Shown here one piece after another: positions 1-5,451 of a stretch of DNA of 5,451 nt. The translations under genes were made by a program, and so were the position numbers. Under the pieces are notes generated by a model. It did no database searches. It saw nothing but the letters and a program-made list of their open reading frames with translations, and was not told the DNA's origin. The stretch spans positions 1 through 5,451 of the forward strand of contig JALSMC010000332.1 of NCBI GenBank assembly GCA_026987995.1. The letters run 5' to 3'. This DNA comes from Sulfurimonas sp. (lineage in GTDB: Bacteria; Campylobacterota; Campylobacteria; Campylobacterales; Sulfurimonadaceae). How positions within the stretch are numbered: position 1 is the stretch's first letter; each line of letters begins with the position of its first letter.

Positions 1-364
1 CTACGATAGGCTTGTAGAATTTCTTGATGGTCGCCCTACTCCTGCGGTTGGATTTGCAATGGGGATAGAGAGACTTATGGAGCTTATAGTTATGCCTGAA
101 ATTAAACGCGAGGGATATTACATAGGAGCTATGGATAGTGATGCTGTGGACCTTGTAGTTAAGCTGACACAAGACAAACGTCTCACCGAAAAAGTAGTCT
201 GCGATTACAAAGCAAAGAACTTAAAGAAACACTTAAACGCAGCAGACAAGGTAAATGCAAAATATTGTTGTGTTATTGGAGAAAATGAAATAAAAGATGC
301 TACTATATGGGTGAAAGATTTAGAAGCTAAATCAGAAAAGGTAATATTACTTAAGGATTTTTAA
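1..364 (+). CDS. hisS: Histidine--tRNA ligase (HisRS), C-terminal part; 5' end outside window
   Basis: Histidyl-tRNA synthetase attaches histidine to tRNA-His in the cytoplasm using ATP. Only the last 120 codons are present, read from base 2 and ending at TAA 362-364. Visible residue 1 begins YDRLVEF, which fits the histidine-binding (R)YDxL motif of HisRS. It is followed by class II synthetase motif 3, GFAMGIERL (visible residues 17-25), whose arginine contacts ATP. From about visible residue 33 onward comes the anticodon-binding alpha/beta domain, with the family-typical stretch NLKKHLNAADKVNAKY and then IGENEIKD and TIWVKDL near the C-terminus. The end looks complete and normal, finishing VILLKDF. 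The ATG at base 59 is internal (the Met of motif 3), not a start. The stop overlaps the next gene's start by one base (TAATG), suggesting translational coupling. Recognition rests on the motif set and is strong. Confidence 0.96.
   Translation, partial: YDRLVEFLDGRPTPAVGFAMGIERLMELIVMPEIKREGYYIGAMDSDAVDLVVKLTQDKRLTEKVVCDYKAKNLKKHLNAADKVNAKYCCVIGENEIKDATIWVKDLEAKSEKVILLKDF
353..357 (+). promoter_or_regulatory. Ribosome binding site of the glutamate-synthase-like gene
   Basis: AAGGA inside the last codons of hisS, six bases before ATG 364. It decides the start at 364 over the ATG at 376 and lies within the upstream coding sequence, which fits coupled translation. Confidence 0.7.
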
Positions 365-2091
365 TGGAACTGTTTATGAGCATATGGAATGTATTTGTAC
401 ATTTCATAGAGTTATTTCTTATTGCGAGTGTTTTTTTACTTTTTATACTTTTTATACATGATAAATATGTCCAACGTAAACGTGCTTTACTCATAAACTA
501 CCCCGTTATAGGTCGTATGCGTTATCTTTTTGAAGCTCTTCGTGAACCTCTTCGCCAGTATTTTGCTGAAGAGAGTTTCTATGAGTCTAAAGACAAGGTT
601 GACTGGGTTTACAAAGCATCAAAAAACCTTCCAAACTACCAGTCTTTTTCAGTAAACCAACCTTTTTCAGGTTCAAGATTTGTTATAAAACACTCTAACT
701 CTGTACTCAATGAAGATGAAGTTAATGAAGATATGAGTGTAGTTTTTGGAAAAGATAGAAAGTATCCGTTTAAATCTGAGTCCCCTATTGTTCGTTCTGC
801 TATGAGTGATGGCTCACTCTCTCCTGAAGCTATTCGTGCATTTAGTATTGCAGGACACAACTCAGGTCTTACGGTAAATACAGGAGAGGGTTCGCTCACA
901 TCAAACCACCTCTTTACACTTAAACCTGATTTAGATGATTGTGACTATTTAGACATTATTCCAAGCACTCCTTATGCAGAATTTATCTACAAGATTGGTA
1001 ATTTTCTCTTTAATCCTAAAATTGCTCTGAAATGGTATAGAAATATTCTTTTACATAAAAAAACTCAAAACACATATATATATGACACAAAAAGCCATGT
1101 TCTATTTCGTGTCAACTGGAGTGCACCTTTAGAGAGTTTTCCCAAAACAGTACCCCAAAGTATTGGAAATATTGTTTTTCAGATGAGTTCTGGTCTATAT
1201 GGTGTTAGAGATGATGATGGTAAGTTCGATGAAGAAAAATACAAAAAAGTGATGAAGTTTTGTCGTATGACAGAGATAAAAATCGCTCAAGGTGCAAAAC
1301 AGACTGGTGGTAAACTTGCAGCTGCTAAAGTAACAGCAGATATCGCTTACTATAGAGGTGTTCCTGAGGGACAAAATGTTTTTTCTCCAAACAGATTTCC
1401 ATATGCTGATACAACATCTGACCTACTTGATTTTGTAGAACGACTACAAAAACTTTCAGATAAGCCTGTTGGATTTAAGATAGTTATATCTGATGCTCAA
1501 GCTGTAGATGAGTTAATAGAAGAAATTGCTCAAAGAAAATCTGATGGAAGAAGTATTCCCGATTTTATCACTGTAGATAGTGGTGAGGGTGGAAGTGCAA
1601 CTGCACCGCTTGAACTTATGGAATCTGTTGGATTAACTACAAACAATGCACTCTATGTTATGGATACAATGCTTAAAATGCATGGTCTTAGAGATGATGT
1701 GAAAATCATTGCAAGTGGTAAAATTCTTACTCCTGATGATGTTATTATCACTCTTTCCATGGGAGCTGATGCAGTTGGTATGGCTCGTGGATTTATGATG
1801 AGTGGTGGTTGTATTCGTGCTCGTATGTGTTCTGGTTTTGGGGCACATGTATGTCCTGTTGGTTTTGCTACTCAAGATGAGAAAAAACGTGCTTCATACC
1901 TTGTAATAAAACAAGGAGAAAAGATGGGTAACTATCATAAAAATCTTATAAAAAGCATGAAAGTTGTTCTTGCTGTTATGGGTAAAAAGAGTATAAACGA
2001 ACTAGATAAAAGTGCTTTAACATATACAAATCGTAATGGTGAAGTTTTCTTTGACATCGATGTGTACTTTAGAAACAAACTACACCTTTAG
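364..2091 (+). CDS. Membrane-anchored FMN-binding glutamate synthase family protein (GltB central/FMN-domain homologue)
   Basis: This 575-residue protein is related to the synthase part of GltB (Glu_synthase family; similar in plan to Bacillus YerD), not to the full ~1500-residue glutamate synthase. Residues about 10-31 form one hydrophobic membrane segment followed by HDKYVQRKR, so by the positive-inside rule the body should be cytoplasmic. A conserved family segment NYPVIGRMRYLFE follows at about residues 45-57. The flavin-domain marks are NTGEGS (172-177), GAKQTGGKLAAAKV (310-323), VDSGEGGSATAP (404-415), ASGKI (450-454), GADAVGMARG (467-476) and CPVGFATQ (497-504). Cys483, Cys489 and Cys497 lie where GltB binds a 3Fe-4S cluster. 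There is no N-terminal glutaminase domain and no beta subunit (gltD) in view, so the nitrogen donor, electron donor and true reaction are unknown; the fold and FMN binding are inferred from homology. The start at 364 is supported by AAGGA six bases upstream; a second ATG at 376 has no comparable site. Six bases separate it from speA. Confidence 0.88.
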   Translation: MELFMSIWNVFVHFIELFLIASVFLLFILFIHDKYVQRKRALLINYPVIGRMRYLFEALREPLRQYFAEESFYESKDKVDWVYKASKNLPNYQSFSVNQPFSGSRFVIKHSNSVLNEDEVNEDMSVVFGKDRKYPFKSESPIVRSAMSDGSLSPEAIRAFSIAGHNSGLTVNTGEGSLTSNHLFTLKPDLDDCDYLDIIPSTPYAEFIYKIGNFLFNPKIALKWYRNILLHKKTQNTYIYDTKSHVLFRVNWSAPLESFPKTVPQSIGNIVFQMSSGLYGVRDDDGKFDEEKYKKVMKFCRMTEIKIAQGAKQTGGKLAAAKVTADIAYYRGVPEGQNVFSPNRFPYADTTSDLLDFVERLQKLSDKPVGFKIVISDAQAVDELIEEIAQRKSDGRSIPDFITVDSGEGGSATAPLELMESVGLTTNNALYVMDTMLKMHGLRDDVKIIASGKILTPDDVIITLSMGADAVGMARGFMMSGGCIRARMCSGFGAHVCPVGFATQDEKKRASYLVIKQGEKMGNYHKNLIKSMKVVLAVMGKKSINELDKSALTYTNRNGEVFFDIDVYFRNKLHL

Positions 2092-2097
2092 GCAAAT

Positions 2098-3927
2098 ATG
2101 AACTCTTACGGCTTAAATATATGGTCTGATGACAATTTTGTCATCGACCAAGATGAGGTTTTACTTAACTATAAGTCAAAACCATCCCTTTTAGAAATAA
2201 CACAAAAGATTCGCTCTAATAATGTTCGTGGTCCTATTCTTTTGCGCTTTCCTCATCTCATTAAAAAACAGATAAGCAAACTATACAACTCCTTTAACTT
2301 TTCAATACAAGAAAACAATTATAAAGGAAACTTTAGAGCTGTCTTTCCGCTCAAAGTAAACCAATACCCATTTGCTGTCCAAGCTGTTACAAGTGCAGGA
2401 AAAAAGTTTTCTTATGGTCTAGAGGCTGGGAGCAAGGCTGAACTTATATTGGCTATGAGTAAGTCTACAAATGGCTCACCTATAACAGTAAATGGTTTTA
2501 AAGACAAAGAGATGATAACACTCGCATTTATCGCAAAACACTCAGGGCATGACATCACTCTCACCATTGAAGGATTAGGTGAGTTAAAGACCATCATAGA
2601 AGTTGCACAAACATCTAACTTAAAAATTCCAAATATTGGTCTAAGAGTACGTCTTCATGCAACGGGAAGTGGAACATGGGCTAAAAGTGCTGGGATGGAT
2701 GCTAAATTTGGTCTCACTGCTACAGAGATACTTGAAGCTGTAAAACTTTTACAAAAAGCTGAACTTCTTAGTTATTTTACCATGATACATTTTCATATTG
2801 GTTCTCAAATGGAAGATATTGCACCTATAAAACGCTCTCTTAGAGAAGCTGGTAATATTTATGCCGAGCTTAAAGTTTTAGGAGCCACATCTTTAAATAG
2901 TATAAACATTGGTGGAGGACTTGCCGTAAACTATGAACAACACAGTGATGCAAAACTTCATAACTATTCTATAGAAGAATTTTCTAGTAGTGTGGTTTTT
3001 TTATTGGGTGAGATTATGGATGCAAAAAATGTAAAACACCCCGATATTTTTACAGAGTCAGGGCGCTACATTGTTGCATCACATGCTGTACTTATTACAC
3101 CTGTTTTAGAACTTTTTACACAAGACTATCATGAAGATTTATTAAACCTTCAAGAAAAAAATCCTCCACTTATAGAAGAGTTAAATGAGCTTTATACTCA
3201 CTTAGCACCTACTAACTGCATAGAGTATCTCCATGATGCACTCGATCACATAGAGTCTTTACTGACACTTTTTGATTTGGGTTATATAAACCTTCAAGAC
3301 CGTTCAAACGCGGAGATACTTGTTCACAACATCATAAAAAAATCTTTAAAATTAACATCTAAGATAAATGCGAATGAGTTAAAACAGCTACAAGTCAACC
3401 TGCAAGAACGTTACCTAATAAATGCTTCAATATTTCAAAGTTTACCAGACTACTGGGGATTAAAACAGCATTTCCCTGTTATGCCCATCCATCATCACAC
3501 CAAAAAAGCGGTGAGAGGAGCATCAATCTGGGATATTACTTGTGATAGCGATGGAGAGATTGGTTTTAATCCTGAGAAACCACTCTATCTCCATGACATC
3601 GATCTTTCTAAAGAGGATTACTTCTTAGGTTTTTTTAATGTAGGTGCTTATCAAGAAGCACTAGGAATGAGTCACAATCTTTTTACTCATCCAAATGAAT
3701 ATACTGTAAAGATTAGCGAAAACTCTTTTGAAATACTCAATGCAGTTGAGTCAAAAAGTACTTTAGACATACTAAATACTATCGGTTACGAGAGTGATAA
3801 ACTTGTAAGAAAACTTAAAACAGACCTAAACGCAAGCAGTTTTATGGAAGAAAAAGAAAAAAGTGATACACTATCGAAACTAGAAATCATCCTCTCACAA
3901 AATGGTTATCTAAGAACAACAAGTTAA
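2098..3927 (+). CDS. speA: Biosynthetic arginine decarboxylase
   Basis: SpeA is a PLP-dependent, fold III (alanine racemase-like) decarboxylase that converts arginine to agmatine, the first step of the agmatine route to putrescine and spermidine. The 609 residues are close to other epsilonproteobacterial SpeA proteins and somewhat shorter than E. coli SpeA (658). It opens YGLNIWSDDNF, typical of the family. The PLP-binding lysine is K86 in FPLKVNQ. Other barrel marks are IHFHIGSQ (230-237), the phosphate-binding glycines NIGGGL (270-275) and TESGR (319-323). Residues about 345-445 look like the helical insertion characteristic of SpeA. The C-terminal beta domain carries the catalytic cysteine C482 in ITCDSDGE, and Y518 in GFFNVGAYQEA; a charged helical tail ends the protein. 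The start ATG lies six bases after the upstream stop with only a weak site (TAGG, overlapping that stop), so it probably depends on translational coupling. No key residue is missing. Downstream agmatine-processing genes are not in the window. Confidence 0.97.
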   Translation: MNSYGLNIWSDDNFVIDQDEVLLNYKSKPSLLEITQKIRSNNVRGPILLRFPHLIKKQISKLYNSFNFSIQENNYKGNFRAVFPLKVNQYPFAVQAVTSAGKKFSYGLEAGSKAELILAMSKSTNGSPITVNGFKDKEMITLAFIAKHSGHDITLTIEGLGELKTIIEVAQTSNLKIPNIGLRVRLHATGSGTWAKSAGMDAKFGLTATEILEAVKLLQKAELLSYFTMIHFHIGSQMEDIAPIKRSLREAGNIYAELKVLGATSLNSINIGGGLAVNYEQHSDAKLHNYSIEEFSSSVVFLLGEIMDAKNVKHPDIFTESGRYIVASHAVLITPVLELFTQDYHEDLLNLQEKNPPLIEELNELYTHLAPTNCIEYLHDALDHIESLLTLFDLGYINLQDRSNAEILVHNIIKKSLKLTSKINANELKQLQVNLQERYLINASIFQSLPDYWGLKQHFPVMPIHHHTKKAVRGASIWDITCDSDGEIGFNPEKPLYLHDIDLSKEDYFLGFFNVGAYQEALGMSHNLFTHPNEYTVKISENSFEILNAVESKSTLDILNTIGYESDKLVRKLKTDLNASSFMEEKEKSDTLSKLEIILSQNGYLRTTS

Positions 3928-3930
3928 GGG
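3925..3930 (+). promoter_or_regulatory. Ribosome binding site of cysE, overlapping the speA stop codon
   Basis: TAAGGG combines the speA stop codon TAA with a Shine-Dalgarno sequence, five bases before ATG 3936. The GTG at 3930 uses the last G of this site, so it cannot be served by it. This supports the 3936 start and makes cysE two residues shorter than the longest open frame. Confidence 0.75.
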
Positions 3931-3935
3931 TGTTT

Positions 3936-4637
3936 ATGGGACTGTACAACGAAATAAAAGAAGACTTTTCAAATGCTTACAAAAATGATCCAGCTCTCAA
4001 CTCAAAAATAGACTTTTTATTTAACTACCCTGGTGTTTGGGCTATTGCTTGGTATAGACTAGCTCATAGACTTCATACTTCAAACTTCAAACGTTTAGCT
4101 AGAATGATAATGGGTCTTACACATATCTTCACTCATATTGACATTCATCCTGCTGCTATTATTGGCAAACGTGTTTTTATCGACCATGGAACAGGTGTTG
4201 TTATCGGTGAGACTTCTGTCATTGAAGATGATGTTCTTATCTATCAAGGTGTTACTCTTGGTGGTGTATCTCTTGACTCTGGTAAACGCCACCCCACTAT
4301 CAGACAAGGTGCAGTTCTTGGTGCTGGAGCAAAAATTCTTGGAAATATCGAAATCGGTGAGTACTCTAAGATAGGGGCAAATTCTGTTGTTGTAAAAGAG
4401 GTTCCATCTTGTTCTACTGCCATCGGTATTCCTGCTCATGTTATTGCTAAGGGTCGCTGTAAAGATCCATTTATGCACAATATGCTCCCTGATATCAATA
4501 AAGAGATGTTTGAGTATATGCTCAAACGTGTTGCAATTTTAGAGCATATTTTAGTTGAAGATAACAAAGACCTGCTAGAACAAGATTTAGAATTGGAACA
4601 CATATACGATTCTTTTATCAAATCTATGCAAAGCTAA
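3936..4637 (+). CDS. cysE: Serine O-acetyltransferase
   Basis: CysE transfers acetyl from acetyl-CoA to L-serine, giving O-acetylserine for cysteine synthesis in the cytoplasm. The protein is 233 residues from ATG 3936. I prefer this to the in-frame GTG at 3930, which sits inside the TAAGGG ribosome binding site. An N-terminal helical part (1-66) carries NDPA with D18. The left-handed beta-helix (about 69-171) carries DIHPAA (D69, H71), DHGTGVVIGET (H84), GKRHPTI (H119) and GAGAKILGN. D18, D69, H84 and H119 each sit exactly 74 positions below E. coli D92, D143, H158 and H193, so the catalytic core aligns without gaps and this is a short-N-terminus form. The tail after the GIPAHVI turn is about 60 mostly charged, helix-like residues ending KSMQS, with no C-terminal isoleucine. 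It lies eight bases after speA, so it is likely co-transcribed. cysK is not in the window. Confidence 0.96.
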   Translation: MGLYNEIKEDFSNAYKNDPALNSKIDFLFNYPGVWAIAWYRLAHRLHTSNFKRLARMIMGLTHIFTHIDIHPAAIIGKRVFIDHGTGVVIGETSVIEDDVLIYQGVTLGGVSLDSGKRHPTIRQGAVLGAGAKILGNIEIGEYSKIGANSVVVKEVPSCSTAIGIPAHVIAKGRCKDPFMHNMLPDINKEMFEYMLKRVAILEHILVEDNKDLLEQDLELEHIYDSFIKSMQS

Positions 4638-4650
4638 GCCCTATTAGCTT
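4631..4650 (+). terminator. Weak hairpin at the cysE stop, possible terminator
   Basis: AAGCTAA (4631-4637) and TTAGCTT (4644-4650) are perfect inverted repeats of 7 bp around a 6-base loop GCCCTA. The left arm includes the cysE stop codon. The sequence after it is AT-rich (ATATATATTATTATTTT) but not a clean T run, and the stem has only two G-C pairs, so a Rho-independent terminator is possible but weak. A chance palindrome cannot be excluded. Confidence 0.35.
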
Positions 4651-4669
4651 ATATATATTATTATTTTAG

Positions 4670-4675
4670 TATAAT
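4670..4675 (+). promoter_or_regulatory. Probable sigma-70 -10 box for the aspartate aminotransferase gene
   Basis: A perfect TATAAT lies 30 bases before the aspC start, preceded by AT-rich, T-rich sequence and no good TTGACA -35. That fits epsilonproteobacterial housekeeping promoters as known, which rely on the -10 box and periodic upstream T tracts. Transcription would begin near 4682, leaving a leader of about 24 bases. Confidence 0.6.
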
Positions 4676-4693
4676 TTTACAACTAATTTCACC

Positions 4694-4699
4694 TAAGGG
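4694..4699 (+). promoter_or_regulatory. Ribosome binding site of the aspartate aminotransferase gene
   Basis: TAAGGG six bases before ATG 4706 is the strongest site in the gap and fixes this start; no other in-frame start lies nearby upstream. Confidence 0.75.
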
Positions 4700-4705
4700 T
4701 TTATA

Positions 4706-5451
4706 ATGCTAACTAACCGCATAAACACATTATCTGAATCAATCACTATCGCTATTACTACATTAGCTCAAGAGTTAAAAGCACAGGGTAAAGATGTCCT
4801 CAGCTTCTCCGCTGGAGAGCCTGACTTTGGTACTCCTCAAGTTATAAAAGATGCTGCGATTGAAGCTATTAACAATAACTTTACAAAGTACACAGCAGTT
4901 GATGGTATTCCTGCTCTTAAAGCCGCAGTTGCACATAAGCTTAAACGCGACAATGGTCTAGAGTATGCTCCAAACCAAATCATCGTAAACAATGGTGCAA
5001 AACACTCACTCTTTAATCTTTTTTCAGCAACAATTGACAAAGGTGATGAAGTCATCATCCCTGCACCATACTGGGTAACATATCCTGAGCTTGTGAAGTA
5101 CTGTGGAGGAGATGTTGTAGAGATTCAAACAGATGATACTTCAGCATTCAAAATCACTCCTGAGCAACTTAAAAATGCACTTACACCTAAAACAAAGATG
5201 TTGATTCTTACAACACCATCAAATCCTACGGGAAGTATTTACTCAAAAGAAGAGTTAACTGCCTTAGGAAAAGTTTTAGAAGGTACAAAAGTTATTGTAG
5301 CAAGTGATGAAATGTATGAAAAACTTATCTATGAGGGTGAGTTTACATCAAGTGCTGCGGTTAGTCGTGATATGTTTGAGAGGACTGTTACCATCAATGG
5401 TCTTAGCAAGTCAGTAGCAATGACAGGGTGGCGTTTTGGATATATGGCTGC
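4706..5451 (+). CDS. aspC: Aspartate aminotransferase, class I (subgroup Ib type), 3' end outside window
   Basis: This PLP-dependent fold I enzyme most likely interconverts aspartate plus 2-oxoglutarate with oxaloacetate plus glutamate. The first 248 codons are present, with no stop before the edge (families of this type run to about 390 residues). It begins MLTNRINTLSESITIAITT, typical of AspB/AspC proteins. Marks in order: SAGEPDFGTP (35-44), YTAVDGIPALK (62-72), NNGAKHSLFN (95-104, with K99 at the position of the distal-carboxylate-binding lysine of subgroup Ib), PAPYWVTYPE (119-128), TTPSNPTG (169-176, with N173 near the PLP O3'), SDEMYE (200-205, D201 paired to the pyridine nitrogen, Y204) and the Schiff-base lysine K235 in LSKSVAMTGWR. 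TAAGGG lies six bases before the ATG. It appears to have its own promoter after the 68-base gap. Exact substrate is less certain: relatives in this subgroup also act on prephenate or other amino acids. Campylobacter annotations use aspB. Confidence 0.94.
   Translation, partial: MLTNRINTLSESITIAITTLAQELKAQGKDVLSFSAGEPDFGTPQVIKDAAIEAINNNFTKYTAVDGIPALKAAVAHKLKRDNGLEYAPNQIIVNNGAKHSLFNLFSATIDKGDEVIIPAPYWVTYPELVKYCGGDVVEIQTDDTSAFKITPEQLKNALTPKTKMLILTTPSNPTGSIYSKEELTALGKVLEGTKVIVASDEMYEKLIYEGEFTSSAAVSRDMFERTVTINGLSKSVAMTGWRFGYMA

Noticed and set aside
1074..1083. Short AT dinucleotide run within the glutamate-synthase-like gene
   Set aside because: It is only about ten bases, in frame, and encodes Tyr-Ile-Tyr in an AT-rich genome; too short to suggest phase variation, and a dinucleotide change would break the frame of an intact gene.
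1633..1875. 80-residue minus-strand frame inside the glutamate-synthase-like gene
   Set aside because: Its Thr/His/Ser/Cys-rich translation has no domain character and it covers the most conserved cysteine/flavin region of the plus-strand gene.
3930..3935. GTG start for cysE giving two extra residues
   Set aside because: The GTG overlaps the Shine-Dalgarno sequence; ATG 3936 has ideal spacing and gives the MGLYNEI N-terminus.
4138..4374. 78-residue hydrophobic plus-strand frame inside cysE, resembling membrane segments
   Set aside because: It is the shifted reading of the beta-helix repeats; the Val/Gly/Ile-rich hexapeptide codons give Leu/Val-rich sequence in another frame. There is no ribosome binding site.
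4095..4478. 127-residue open frame on the minus strand opposite cysE
   Set aside because: It lies wholly inside a clearly coding, motif-rich cysE on the other strand; its translation is rich in S, T and N with no recognisable domain and no ribosome binding site evident. It is a shadow frame.
4702..4707. Second TATAAT, overlapping the aspC start codon
   Set aside because: A promoter here would start transcription inside the coding region; it is explained by AT-rich leader plus ATG.
4837..5058. 73-residue minus-strand frame opposite the aminotransferase gene
   Set aside because: The plus strand here carries continuous aminotransferase motifs; the minus frame is a shadow.

Overview
The window looks like a housekeeping stretch of a Campylobacterota (Epsilonproteobacteria) chromosome, most likely a free-living, Sulfurimonas-like member. 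This is inferred from the AT-rich coding sequence, the AAGG-type ribosome binding sites, the protein character, and a gene order (hisS, speA, cysE, then an aspartate aminotransferase) that I recall as conserved in Campylobacter jejuni. The genus is a guess from style, not from a search.

Layout: every gene is on the + strand. The window opens inside hisS (C-terminal 120 codons, ending at 364). The stop codon of hisS overlaps by one base the start of a 575-residue gene for a membrane-anchored, FMN-binding glutamate-synthase-like protein (364-2091). Six bases later comes speA, biosynthetic arginine decarboxylase (2098-3927). Eight bases after that comes cysE, serine O-acetyltransferase (best start 3936, end 4637). 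The tight packing suggests one transcription unit, hisS to cysE. A 68-base gap (4638-4705) holds a weak hairpin that straddles the cysE stop, a good TATAAT -10 box and a Shine-Dalgarno sequence. These precede a class I aminotransferase of the aspartate type (4706 to the window end, truncated on the right).

Function: the genes share an amino-acid theme: charging tRNA-His, arginine to agmatine for polyamines, serine to O-acetylserine for cysteine, and glutamate/aspartate transamination. They do not form one obvious pathway. The odd member is the glutamate-synthase-like protein. It has an N-terminal membrane anchor and no glutaminase domain, several flavin/cluster-region motifs differ from the usual ones, and its cysteine motif is CX5CX7C instead of the CX5CX4C of true glutamate synthases. 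It also appears to be an insertion relative to the remembered Campylobacter order.

I saw no mobile elements, CRISPR arrays, RNA genes or long repeats, and no clear undescribed multi-gene system. The glutamate-synthase-like protein is the part most worth following up.
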